Of a stretch of 64,000 bases of DNA, positions 18,335 through 26,578 are shown piece after piece. How positions within the stretch are numbered: position 1 is the stretch's first letter; each line of letters begins with the position of its first letter. The stretch spans positions 93,338 through 157,337 of the forward strand of contig NZ_RCIQ01000009.1 of assembly GCF_004000255.1 (NCBI RefSeq). The letters run 5' to 3'. The stretch comes from Nioella ostreopsis. Lineage in GTDB: Bacteria; Pseudomonadota; Alphaproteobacteria; Rhodobacterales; Rhodobacteraceae. The notes under the pieces were generated by a model that did not search any database, was not told where the DNA came from, and worked only from the letters and a program-made list of their open reading frames with translations. The translations under genes and the position numbers were made by a program.

Positions 18335-19101
18335 CGCGCCAGCCTCGCCTTCAACGCCAACAGATCCGCCCAGGTTTCCCGCTTCTTGGCAGGCTGGCGC
18401 AGAAGATAGGCGGGGTGGAACATGGGCAGGGCGGGACGGCCCTGAACCTCCTGCCATTTCCCGCGCAGCCGGGTGATCCCCCGCCGCCCCAACAACCCGT
18501 CGCAAGAAATATTGCCCATCAGCACCACGATCTCGGGCGCCGCCAGCTCGATATGGCGGGTCACGAAGGGCAGCATCATCGCCATTTCCGCCGGGCTCGG
18601 GTCGCGGTTTTGCGGTGGCCGCCAAGGCAGGATATTGGTGATGTAGAGCGACTGCGCGGCGTCAGAATGCGCGCGCCCCATGCCGATCGCATCAAACATC
18701 CGGTCCAACAGCTGCCCGGCCCGCCCGACGAAGGGCTTGCCCTGAATATCCTCGTCCCGTCCCGGCGCTTCGCCCACGATCATCAGCCGTGCCGCCGGGT
18801 TGCCATCGGAAAAGACGAAACTGCGCGCGCCCCGGCGCAGGTCGCAATGGGGGAAGGCCTCCATCTCGGCGCGCAGGGCGTCCACGCTGTCGGCCCGCTT
18901 CGCCGCCAGCCGCGCCTCGACCACCGGATCGACCTCCTCGGCTTTCACCACGGGCGCTGCAACCGGGGACGCGGCGGCCCGCACAGGCTCAGGCGCGGAA
19001 AACCGATCCACCGGGCTCTCCCCGATGGCCTCGTCCGCACCAAGCTCCACCTGCCATTCCAGCCAGGCCAGCGCCGTATGATAATCCAGCTGCGACTCCA
19101 T
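18331..19101 (-). CDS. uracil-DNA glycosylase, family 4-like
   Basis: 256-aa base-excision repair enzyme that removes uracil from DNA. After a variable N-terminal 75 residues come VGEAPGRDEDIQGKPFVG (uracil pocket), ITNILPWRPPQNRDP, VLMGNISCDGLLG and MFHPAYLLRQP. The lone cysteine near residue 91 (PHCDLRRGA) stands where iron-sulphur family-4 enzymes usually have a Cys pair, so cluster binding is doubtful. First gene of the coupled three-gene unit. Confidence 0.88.
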   Translation of the reverse strand: MESQLDYHTALAWLEWQVELGADEAIGESPVDRFSAPEPVRAAASPVAAPVVKAEEVDPVVEARLAAKRADSVDALRAEMEAFPHCDLRRGARSFVFSDGNPAARLMIVGEAPGRDEDIQGKPFVGRAGQLLDRMFDAIGMGRAHSDAAQSLYITNILPWRPPQNRDPSPAEMAMMLPFVTRHIELAAPEIVVLMGNISCDGLLGRRGITRLRGKWQEVQGRPALPMFHPAYLLRQPAKKRETWADLLALKARLAR

Positions 19102-19221
19102 CTGTCCAAGCTAGGCGCGCTTGCGGGCAAGGTAAATGGGCGGCATGCTCGCTGCCATGCTGACAGCAGCCTTTTCACGCCCCGCATCCATACCCTGCAC
19201 GATCCGAAAGGGCCCGCCCGA

Positions 19222-19668
19222 ATGACCAATCTGACCCTGCGCCCAGCCACGCCGCAAGACGTGCCGCAGCTCACCGCCCTGATCCGCGCGGCCTACGCCA
19301 TCTATGACGGGCGCGGCATCGACCTGCCCCCGGTCAGCGACGGCCTGGACGCGGTGGTCGCGGAAACCCCCGTTATCCTCGCCATGAACGGGCGCCAGCC
19401 CCTCGGGGTCATTGTGCTGCGCGACGCGCCCGATGCCCTCCAGATCGAAAACCTCGCCGTCCATCCCGATGCCTCCGGGCAGGGCATCGCCAGGCGGCTG
19501 CTGACCGAGGCCGAAACCATCGCCCGCGCCCACGGCGTCGACAAGCTGTGCCTCGCCACGCATCGCGACCTCACCGAGACTATCAGCCTCTACCGCCATC
19601 TCGGCTGGACGGTCACCGAGGCAACCGGCCTCAAGATCATGATGCAAAAGCCCTTGCCCCGATCGTAA
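19222..19668 (+). CDS. GNAT-family N-acetyltransferase
   Basis: 148 aa. The acetyl-CoA-binding motif is at about 73-92 (VHPDASGQGIARRLLTEAE), with a C-terminal region LYRHLGWTVTEATG typical of GNAT enzymes. The start MTNLTLRPATPQD at 19222 follows the family pattern; the frame is open for 950 bp upstream but that is antisense to the glycosylase gene. Monocistronic, followed by a dispersed repeat. The substrate is unknown. Confidence 0.85.
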   Translation: MTNLTLRPATPQDVPQLTALIRAAYAIYDGRGIDLPPVSDGLDAVVAETPVILAMNGRQPLGVIVLRDAPDALQIENLAVHPDASGQGIARRLLTEAETIARAHGVDKLCLATHRDLTETISLYRHLGWTVTEATGLKIMMQKPLPRS

Positions 19669-19672
19669 GCCT

Positions 19673-19834
19673 TTCATCTTGGCAAAAATACCTCCGCCGG
19701 AGGCGTCCTGCCGCACCCACGGCCGCGCCACCACACCCGGCGCGCCGCCCTCTCAACATGTCCGTGGCAACGCGGACCGCCGAGGCCTCCGGCGCAAGCC
19801 GGGGGTTGAGAAGGGCCGCTCCCCGGTCGACGCC
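19673..19834 (+). repeat. dispersed intergenic repeat, copy 2
   Basis: Starts CATCTTGGCAAAAATACCTC within 5 bp of the stop codon of the acetyltransferase gene. It then repeats the blocks TCCGTGGCAACGCGGACCG and TTGAGAAGGGCCGCTCCCC seen in copy 1, ending near GGTCGACGCCGAC as copy 3 does. The middle third is not conserved. Confidence 0.7.
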
Positions 19835-19861
19835 GACAGGCGGCGAAACCGCATTTCATAT

Positions 19862-19910
19862 GCACGGGGGGTGTACGGGGGGTGTACGCCCGGTGCACGG
19901 GGGGTGACAC
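19862..19910. repeat. short GC-rich iteration upstream of pyrB
   Basis: Three imperfect iterations of GCACGGGGGGTGTAC / ACGGGGGGTGTAC / GCACGGGGGGTGAC in about 50 bp, 90-140 bp before the pyrB start. Together with the dispersed repeat this fills the 329-bp gap between the acetyltransferase and pyrB. Nothing else recognisable is in the gap. Confidence 0.6.
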
Positions 19911-19997
19911 CCTGTTTTCGCACCACGCCGAACCCCGCTCTTGCCCCGCGCCCGCCCGCTGCCTATACCGCGAAGCGACCTTACAGGACGGGCCGCC

Positions 19998-20954
19998 ATG
20001 ACCTTTGCCAAGCGCCACCTTCTGGGCATTGAGCCCCTGCACCCCACAGACATCACCGCGCTTCTGGACCATGCCGACCGCTATGCCGAGATGGGCCGCG
20101 GCAGCGCCAAGCACGGCACCGCGCTGGCAGGGCTCACCCAGATCAACATGTTTTTTGAAAACTCCACCCGCACCCAGGCCAGTTTCGAACTGGCGGGCAA
20201 GCGGCTCGGGGCCGATGTGATGAACATGTCGATGCAGACAAGCTCGGTCAAAAAGGGCGAGACCCTCATCGACACCGCGCTGACGCTCAATGCCATGCAC
20301 CCCGATCTGCTGGTCGTGCGTCACCCCCATTCCGGCGCGGTCAACCTCTTGGCGGAAAAGGTGAATTGCGCGGTTCTGAACGCGGGTGACGGACGCCACG
20401 AACATCCCACCCAGGCGCTGCTGGACGCGCTCACCATCCGCCGCGCCAAGGGGCGGCTCCATCGCCTCAACATCGCCATTTGCGGGGATATCGCGCATAG
20501 CCGCGTGGCGCGGTCCAACATCCTCCTGCTCGGCAAGATGGAAAACCGCGTGAAACTTGTCGGCCCGCCCACATTGATCCCCTCGGGCGCCGCCGACTGG
20601 GGCGTCGAGGTCTACGAAGACATGCGGAAAGGGCTGGAAGGCGCCGACGTGGTGATGATGCTCAGGCTTCAGAAGGAACGGATGGATGGCGGTTTCATCC
20701 CCTCCGAGCGCGAATATTACCACCGCTTCGGGCTCGACGCCGAAAAGCTCTCTCACGCCAAACCCGACGCCATCGTCATGCATCCAGGGCCCATGAATCG
20801 CGGCGTCGAGATCGACGGCACCATCGCAGACGACATCAACCGATCCGTCATCCAGGAACAGGTGGAAATGGGCGTCGCCGTGCGTATGGCGGCCATGGAC
20901 CTTCTGGCGCAGAACCTGCGGGCGGAACGGGCACAAAAGGGCGTGATGGCATGA
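19998..20954 (+). CDS. pyrB: aspartate carbamoyltransferase catalytic subunit
   Basis: Joins carbamoyl phosphate and aspartate in the second step of UMP synthesis. 318 aa from ATG 19998, with [13 protein letters not shown] (carbamoyl-phosphate site), MSSV-like loop [25 protein letters not shown] and [11 protein letters not shown]. First gene of a tightly coupled operon that carries three unrelated-looking genes before pyrC. In several proteobacteria this ATCase class needs an inactive PyrC partner, which fits the degenerate PyrC downstream. Confidence 0.96.
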   Translation: MTFAKRHLLGIEPLHPTDITALLDHADRYAEMGRGSAKHGTALAGLTQINMFFENSTRTQASFELAGKRLGADVMNMSMQTSSVKKGETLIDTALTLNAMHPDLLVVRHPHSGAVNLLAEKVNCAVLNAGDGRHEHPTQALLDALTIRRAKGRLHRLNIAICGDIAHSRVARSNILLLGKMENRVKLVGPPTLIPSGAADWGVEVYEDMRKGLEGADVVMMLRLQKERMDGGFIPSEREYYHRFGLDAEKLSHAKPDAIVMHPGPMNRGVEIDGTIADDINRSVIQEQVEMGVAVRMAAMDLLAQNLRAERAQKGVMA

Positions 20955-21823
20955 GCGACCGGTTCAAGATCAGGCAGGAAGAAACAGGCATGGTCCGGCT
21001 GTTCGCTATCGACCCTGCTGCTGAGCCACCGCTTATGTCGCTGGAGCGGGAATCGGAGAGCAACGAGGACGACCCGCCCTGGCCGCTGCGCGATGCGCTC
21101 GGCGCGGACTATCTCGATTCCGATTTCATTGAGCTGTTCGATGTCGCCGATCTGGGGGAAATGGGGCTTGCGGGCTATCTGGCCGAAGGTCTGGGCATTG
21201 CTGCCAGGGACATCGCCGAGGACCGGGCGCGGATTGACGAAATCCGGGGCCGGGTCCTGATCGTGACATCCCGCGCATTCGGCGGCTTCGCGCAGGACTT
21301 GACGCCAAAGGCCCCTTTGCGCTGGATCGCCACCTACCGCGAAGAAACCGCACCCGCATCTTCGGAAATCCTGACCGCGCAGGCCGATGGCGGGACATGG
21401 AAAGGTGCGCAGCCCATGACCCCGACAACACAAACCTTCCACGCCGACCGCGCCACCTACTGGCGCGAACATGCCTGGATCGCTGCCGTTGCCATGGCGC
21501 TTGGCATGGGCGTCCTTTGGGCCATGGGCAATCCGCATGTCTGGACTGGTGCCGTGGGCGGGCTGTTCGCGGTTGCCGTGCGCGCCTTCTACCTTGCTTC
21601 GGACGAGGCCAATGCCGAATGGGTGATGACCGAAACCGACCTATCGGGTCCTGATAACCGCCATGTCCGGTTGGCTGAAATCGACAAGCTCCGCAGTATT
21701 GGCAGCGCGGTGCAGATCATCACCCGGTCGGGCGACAAGCACCTGATGAAATACATCGCCGACCGCCCCCGTGTGGTGGCCGAGATCGAGGCCGCCATGG
21801 CCCGCGCAGGAAATGCCCCATGA
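20951..21823 (+). CDS. uncharacterised protein in pyrB operon, two membrane helices
   Basis: 290 aa, start overlapping the pyrB stop (ATGA). Residues 1-150 are soluble and acidic with no recognised fold. Residues about 174-192 and 198-216 are hydrophobic helices, followed by a 70-aa beta-rich region ending [12 protein letters not shown] that resembles a bacterial pleckstrin-homology-like (bPH) module. An internal Met at residue 156 begins a sensible membrane-protein start, so the gene may be a fusion of two older ones. It is coupled at both ends, but no pyrimidine function is evident. Confidence 0.75.
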   Translation: MSDRFKIRQEETGMVRLFAIDPAAEPPLMSLERESESNEDDPPWPLRDALGADYLDSDFIELFDVADLGEMGLAGYLAEGLGIAARDIAEDRARIDEIRGRVLIVTSRAFGGFAQDLTPKAPLRWIATYREETAPASSEILTAQADGGTWKGAQPMTPTTQTFHADRATYWREHAWIAAVAMALGMGVLWAMGNPHVWTGAVGGLFAVAVRAFYLASDEANAEWVMTETDLSGPDNRHVRLAEIDKLRSIGSAVQIITRSGDKHLMKYIADRPRVVAEIEAAMARAGNAP

Positions 21824-22395
21824 GCGCCCCGGCCAACAGCTGGAGCGGCATCCTCGCCCCCGATGAGGACATCCTCTGGCAAGGCCAGCCGCACACGGCC
21901 ATCAACTGGCGCGGGCTGATCAACCCGTTGACCCTGATGGGCGTCTTCTTCACCGGCTTTTCACTGTTCTGGATCGGCATGGCTTATGCCATGACAGCGA
22001 ACACCGACGCACCGTTCCCGTTCAACGTCTTCCCGCTGTTCGGCCTGCCGTTCCTGGCCGCCGGTCTGTGGATGCTGGGCGGACGGCTGCTGCTGGACGC
22101 TTGGCTGCGCGGGCGCACATGGTACACGCTGACCAACCAGACCGCCTTCATCGCCCGCAATGCCTTTGGCAGAAAGACGCTGGAAAGCTGGCCGATTGCG
22201 GATATGGACCGGATTGTCTGGGAAGACGGCGACCCCGGTTCCGTCATCTTTCACATGAAGGGCGGCGCGGGCGTGCAGCATGGCAATAACGGAACGCCCA
22301 TCCGGTTCCTGGGCTTTCACCAGATCGACGACTCGCAACAGGTCTACAGCCTGATGCGCCGGGCCCGCCGGGAATTGAGAGAGAACGACGCATGA
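21820..22395 (+). CDS. bPH-like membrane protein in pyrB operon
   Basis: 191 aa, start overlapping the previous stop (ATGA). An N-terminal LAPDEDILWQGQP, two helices (about 40-60 and 70-92) and a beta-rich C-terminal half (YTLTNQTAFIARNAFGRK) match the layout of small bacterial PH-domain membrane proteins, where the phrase around LWxGQP is common. Role unknown. It probably works with the preceding protein, which has the same module. Confidence 0.75.
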   Translation: MSAPANSWSGILAPDEDILWQGQPHTAINWRGLINPLTLMGVFFTGFSLFWIGMAYAMTANTDAPFPFNVFPLFGLPFLAAGLWMLGGRLLLDAWLRGRTWYTLTNQTAFIARNAFGRKTLESWPIADMDRIVWEDGDPGSVIFHMKGGAGVQHGNNGTPIRFLGFHQIDDSQQVYSLMRRARRELRENDA

Positions 22396-23363
22396 GCAAA
22401 CTCGGACGACTTGAACGCATAGACTTGAGAAGCGCGTGGCTTACTGAAGCGCAAGACTTTACTCCTTGGCTCGCCGCTGAAGAAAACCTTGCGCTACTAT
22501 CGGAAACCCTCGGAATTGATCTCGAGTTGGAAGCTGTGGAGCAGAACGTCGGCCCATTTCGAGCGGATATTCTCTGCAAGGACACGCTCAGAGATCAGTG
22601 GGTGCTGGTTGAGAACCAGTTGGAGCGAACTGATCACAGTCATTTAGGCCAACTGCTAACTTACGCAGCGGGGCTCGATGCGGTAACAATTGTTTGGATC
22701 GCGGCTTCGGTCACGGACGAGCATCGAGCCGCGATGGACTGGCTCAATGAGATTACAGACACTGATGTCAGTTTTTTCGCCCTGGAAGTTGAACTGTGGA
22801 AAATTGGAGAAAGCCTCTCAGCACCCAAATTCAATGTTGTCAGTAAACCGAACGATTGGGCAAAAAGTACAACGGCCGCAAAACGTTCAGTAGAAGAAAA
22901 TCTAATCCCAACAAGGCTTCTGCAACAGCGGTACTGGACGGGTGTACAGGATCTTATTGCACGGAATGCCGGAGCACTGCGCCCGGTTTCTCCACCTGCT
23001 TACTCTTGGTTGAGTCATGGAATTGGCAGGACGGGCGTAGGTCTTAACTTGTCGATGAACACTCGCGAAAACTGGGTCCGCGTAGAGATATATTTCTCGG
23101 GAAAATGGGCAAAATCGGACATTCAACAACTGGAGCATCAGCGCGTCGCGTTGGAGGATGCAATGGGTGAGAAGCTCGATTGGCAACCATTGCCCGAGAA
23201 GCGCGATGCACGTGTTTGCATCGCATTGAACGCCAACATTGATGACGAAACTGATTGGCCTCATCAGCACAAGTGGATCGTTGAGAAGGCTTCAAAAATG
23301 AATGACATATTTCGTCCTGCGATCGCTCGACTTAAGCGCGACGAGGTGAGTGAAGGACTCTAA
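22392..23363 (+). CDS. DUF4268 protein with PD-(D/E)XK-like nuclease domain
   Basis: 323 aa. The N-terminal region carries FRADILCKD, then VLVENQLERTDHSHLGQ (about residues 56-88), which fits the Asp and Glu-x-Gln/Lys pattern of PD-(D/E)XK nucleases and the DUF91/NucS-like fold. The C-terminal half (about 200-315) looks like DUF4268. Base composition is visibly lower in GC and codon choice more relaxed than in its neighbours, suggesting acquisition. Yet it is stitched into the operon: its start overlaps the upstream stop (ATGA) and its TAA abuts the pyrC ATG. Cleavage of nucleic acid is inferred, not shown. Confidence 0.75.
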   Translation: MSKLGRLERIDLRSAWLTEAQDFTPWLAAEENLALLSETLGIDLELEAVEQNVGPFRADILCKDTLRDQWVLVENQLERTDHSHLGQLLTYAAGLDAVTIVWIAASVTDEHRAAMDWLNEITDTDVSFFALEVELWKIGESLSAPKFNVVSKPNDWAKSTTAAKRSVEENLIPTRLLQQRYWTGVQDLIARNAGALRPVSPPAYSWLSHGIGRTGVGLNLSMNTRENWVRVEIYFSGKWAKSDIQQLEHQRVALEDAMGEKLDWQPLPEKRDARVCIALNANIDDETDWPHQHKWIVEKASKMNDIFRPAIARLKRDEVSEGL

Positions 23364-24647
23364 ATGACCGCCATCCTGTTCACCAATGCCCGCCTGATCG
23401 ACCCCGAGGGGCAGACCGACGCCCCCGGCTGGTTGCTGGTCCGGGACGGGCGCATCGCGGATCGCGGCACCGGGGCGGTCCCTGCGGTCGAGGCGCGGGT
23501 CATCGACGCGGGCGGCAAGTGCCTGGCGCCGGGGATCGTCGATATCGGCGTGAAGACCTGCGAACCGGGCGAGCGGCACAAGGAAAGCATCCGCACCGCA
23601 GGCGCGGCGGCGGCGGCGGGGGGCGTCACCACCATGGTCACCCGTCCCGACACCACGCCGCCCATCGACACGCCCGAGGCGCTGGAATTCGTACGTCGCC
23701 GGGGTGAACAGGTCAGCCCGGTCCGCATGCTGCCCATGGCGGCGCTGACCAAGGCCCGCGCAGGGCGCGAGATGACGGAAATCGGCTTCCTGCTCGATGC
23801 AGGCGCCGCCGCCTTCACCGATTGCGACCACGTGGTGACCGACACCAAGGTGCTGACCCGCGCCATGACCTATGCGCGCAGCCTGGGCGCGCTTCTCATC
23901 ATGCACCCGCAGGATCCGGGGCTAAGCGGCGGGGCTGCCGTGACCTCGGGCAAGTTCGCCTCGCTGCGCGGTCTGCCCGCCGTGTCGCCGATGGCGGAAC
24001 GCATCGGGCTGGAACGCGACCTTGCGCTGGTCGAGATGACCCGCGCCCGCTACCACGCCGACCAGATCACCGCCGCCGCCGCCCTCCCCGCGCTGACGCG
24101 CGCCAAGGCGGGCGGTCTGGACGTGACCGCCGGTGTCTCCATCCATCACCTGACGCTGAACGAGTTCGACGTTGGCGACTACCGCACCTTCTTCAAGGTC
24201 AAGCCGCCGCTCCGGGCCGAGGATGACCGGCTGGCCATGGTCGAGGCCGTGGCTGATGGCACGATCGACATCATCAGTTCCATGCACACCCCGCAGGACG
24301 AGGAATCCAAACGCCTGCCGTTCGAGGCCGCGGCCTCGGGCGCGGTGGCGCTGGAAACCCTGCTGCCCGCCGCCATGCGGCTTTACCACGCCGGGCAGCT
24401 GAGCCTGCCGCAGCTTTTCCGCGCCATGGCGTTGAACCCGGCGCGTCGGTTGGGTCTGGACACTGGCACACTGGCCGTGGGCGCGCCTGCCGATCTGGTG
24501 CTGTTCGACGCGCACGCGCCCTTCGTGCTGGATCGCTTCACCCTGCGCTCGAAGTCGAAAAATACCCCCTTTGACGGGATGCGGATGGAGGGCAAGGTGC
24601 AGATGACGCTCGTCGCGGGCGAGCCCGTCTTTGAAAGGACCGCCTGA
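23364..24647 (+). CDS. pyrC: dihydroorotase-like protein PyrC', probably catalytically inactive
   Basis: 427 aa, amidohydrolase fold of class I dihydroorotase. The zinc-binding motif, normally DxHxHxREPG, reads DIGVKTCEPGE at 60-70, so both histidines are lost. The downstream metal Asp region is SSMHTPQDEES instead of a TDHAPH-type motif, and the HIS motif reads HADQIT. In the family such pseudo-dihydroorotases hold and stabilise the ATCase catalytic chain, while a true dihydroorotase is encoded elsewhere. Overlaps plsY by one base (TGATG). Name by homology and synteny; inactivity is inferred. Confidence 0.88.
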   Translation: MTAILFTNARLIDPEGQTDAPGWLLVRDGRIADRGTGAVPAVEARVIDAGGKCLAPGIVDIGVKTCEPGERHKESIRTAGAAAAAGGVTTMVTRPDTTPPIDTPEALEFVRRRGEQVSPVRMLPMAALTKARAGREMTEIGFLLDAGAAAFTDCDHVVTDTKVLTRAMTYARSLGALLIMHPQDPGLSGGAAVTSGKFASLRGLPAVSPMAERIGLERDLALVEMTRARYHADQITAAAALPALTRAKAGGLDVTAGVSIHHLTLNEFDVGDYRTFFKVKPPLRAEDDRLAMVEAVADGTIDIISSMHTPQDEESKRLPFEAAASGAVALETLLPAAMRLYHAGQLSLPQLFRAMALNPARRLGLDTGTLAVGAPADLVLFDAHAPFVLDRFTLRSKSKNTPFDGMRMEGKVQMTLVAGEPVFERTA

Positions 24648-25255
24648 TGCCGGTGATCGAAACCTCTGCCGCGCTCCTGGCCCTGACCGGCCTGCTGGCC
24701 TACCTGCTCGGCTCGGTGCCGTTCGGCCTCGTGATGGCACGGGCGTTCGGGCTCGGCGATATCCGGGCCATCGGGTCGGGCAATATCGGCGCCACCAACG
24801 TGCTGCGCACCGGCAACAAGCCCGCCGCCGCGCTGACATTGCTGCTGGACGCGGGCAAGGGCGGCATCGCGGTGCTGGTCGCGCGCTATGCGCTGGCCGA
24901 GGACGCCGCGCAGCTTGCGGGCTTCGCCGCCTTCCTCGGGCATTGTTTCCCGATCTATCTCGGCTTCAAGGGCGGCAAGGGGGTGGCGACCTTCCTCGGC
25001 ACGCTCCTGGCGCTGTTCTGGCCCGCCGGGATCGCGGCCTGCCTGACATGGGCGCTGATCGCGGGCATCTTCCGCATTTCCTCGCTGTCTGCTCTGGTGG
25101 CCGCTGCCCTGTCGCCGGTCTGGGTCAGCGTTCTTGGCATGCCGTCCGCCGGATTGGCCACCGCGCTTCTGGCGGCGCTGATCTTCCTACGGCATGACGC
25201 CAATATCAAACGCCTGATCGCGGGCGAGGAACCCCGGATCGGCCGCAAGGGCTGA
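24647..25255 (+). CDS. plsY: acyl-phosphate:glycerol-3-phosphate acyltransferase
   Basis: Integral membrane enzyme that acylates glycerol-3-phosphate from acyl-phosphate, opening phospholipid synthesis. 202 aa with five or so hydrophobic helices and the three family motifs GSVPFGLV, GSGNIGATNVLRTG and GHCFPIYLGFKGGKGVATFLG (last motif spans roughly 101-121). Translationally coupled to pyrC by TGATG. Confidence 0.95.
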   Translation: MPVIETSAALLALTGLLAYLLGSVPFGLVMARAFGLGDIRAIGSGNIGATNVLRTGNKPAAALTLLLDAGKGGIAVLVARYALAEDAAQLAGFAAFLGHCFPIYLGFKGGKGVATFLGTLLALFWPAGIAACLTWALIAGIFRISSLSALVAAALSPVWVSVLGMPSAGLATALLAALIFLRHDANIKRLIAGEEPRIGRKG

Positions 25256-25258
25256 GCC

Positions 25259-25549
25259 TTGCAGGCGTTTCTCAACGATCTCGACGCGCTGCCCTTCCGG
25301 ACGGTCACGGGAACGGCTCACGGCCGCCGCTATGTCGTTGTGAAATCGGGATTTTCGGGTGGGGCCAGTCAGAAACTGGTGGCCGAGGAACTGGGCGGTA
25401 GGGACTATATCAGCCTCAACCTCTATCGCACCCGCAATGGCGCATTGCTGCGCCCCTGTGAAATGCCCGAGGCGAAGGTGATCGCCTTCGTGCTGGACCT
25501 CAGGATAGACGCTGCGCCTAATGGCGGGCGCAGCGTCAAGAGGTCTTAG
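25259..25549 (+). CDS. small conserved-looking protein of unknown function
   Basis: 96 aa starting at a TTG three bases after the plsY stop; no later Met start gives a sensible protein. Sequence features are FRTVTGTAHGRRYVVVKS, LNLYRTRNGALLRPCEMP and a basic end, suggesting a small alpha/beta protein. No motif was recognised. It may be translated from plsY by read-on coupling. It converges with the next gene with a 4-bp overlap. Confidence 0.6.
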   Translation: MQAFLNDLDALPFRTVTGTAHGRRYVVVKSGFSGGASQKLVAEELGGRDYISLNLYRTRNGALLRPCEMPEAKVIAFVLDLRIDAAPNGGRSVKRS

Positions 25550-25797
25550 CCACGGCTTTCGAGAATATCGGCCGTCCGCTTGGTGTTGTGATAGATGCCG
25601 AGGAAGAGATACATCATGCCCCCCATCAGGACCACGTAGAGCCCGCCGAAGATCAGCAGTCCGAGACCCTGCAGGAATCCACCCATCGGGCTGAACATGG
25701 TGAACAGGCCGCCACCGACCACGCCGATGATCATCAGAACAACGATGACGGTGATCAGTTTATCCAACGCACCAATAAAGAAATCGCGCATTTCCAT
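25546..25797 (-). CDS. small two-helix membrane protein
   Basis: 83 aa from ATG 25797 with AAGGAG close upstream; a longer frame reaches 25890 but lacks a better start. Two hydrophobic segments (about 13-33 and 44-66) separated by FSPMGGF, a basic C-terminal tail (YHNTKRTADILE). Function unknown. About 200 bp of featureless sequence separate it from the divergent DUF805 gene. Confidence 0.65.
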   Translation of the reverse strand: MEMRDFFIGALDKLITVIVVLMIIGVVGGGLFTMFSPMGGFLQGLGLLIFGGLYVVLMGGMMYLFLGIYHNTKRTADILESRG

Positions 25798-25999
25798 AGC
25801 TCCTTGATTATCAATCTGTGCCTGTAAGAGAGCCGAAAGCTGAAATCGGTTCAACATAAACTTCCCCAAAGCCGTTTTCGGGACATCCAAGGTCTATCCG
25901 GTCCGCCAAAGCCGCAGAGCGGACCCGGGACCGCCCCACTCCGGCCATAGTCGCGTGGCCCAATAGGCGCGGGATATAACTCGTGACCCAGAGGACATC

Positions 26000-26575
26000 A
26001 TGGGATTCTTCAGCGCCATCAAGACCTGCTACATGAAAAGCTTCACCTTTTCGGGCCGTGCCACGCGGTCGGAATACTGGTGGTTCGTGCTGTTCCAGAC
26101 CCTTCTGGGATTCGGCATCTCGGCCTGGTTCATAAGCTATCTTCTCGCCAATCCGCAGATTCTGGAGGACATGAAATACAGCGGCACCCTGCCCGCCGGT
26201 TTCATGAACAATGTCTGGCTCATCACCGCTGCGAATTTCCTGTTGTTCTTCATGCCCAGCCTCTCGGCCATGGTCCGGCGCCTGCATGACACCGACCGCA
26301 GCGGCTGGTGGTATTTCATCATGTTCGTGCCGCTGATTGGCGGTATCTGGATGCTGGTGCTGCTCTGCCTGCCCGGCAGCAACGGGCGCAATGGCTATGG
26401 CCCCGACCCGCTCGGCCCCCGCCGCCGGCTGAACGACCACCCCGCCCTGATGGGAGAGCTGGACCCGGAAATCAAGGCCGCCATGCGCGAACGGCAGCAG
26501 GCCGATTTCAAGGAATACTACAAGTCGCGTGTCCTGCCGCAGATCCAGCAGAACAAGGCCGCGCGCGGGGTCTGA
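26000..26575 (+). CDS. DUF805 membrane protein
   Basis: 191 aa. The N-terminal KSFTFSGRATRSEYWWF, four hydrophobic segments, RRLHDTDRSGWWYF and the PGSNGRNGYGPDPLG signature define the DUF805 family, which is membrane-embedded and without known function. The C-terminus continues as a charged cytoplasmic tail of about 50 residues (MRERQQADFKEYYKS), longer than usual. Convergent with gshA, 3 bp apart. Confidence 0.88.
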   Translation: MGFFSAIKTCYMKSFTFSGRATRSEYWWFVLFQTLLGFGISAWFISYLLANPQILEDMKYSGTLPAGFMNNVWLITAANFLLFFMPSLSAMVRRLHDTDRSGWWYFIMFVPLIGGIWMLVLLCLPGSNGRNGYGPDPLGPRRRLNDHPALMGELDPEIKAAMRERQQADFKEYYKSRVLPQIQQNKAARGV

Positions 26576-26578
26576 GGC

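Noticed and set aside
19862..19910. CRISPR-like repeats
   Set aside because: Units are adjacent without unique spacers and no cas genes occur.
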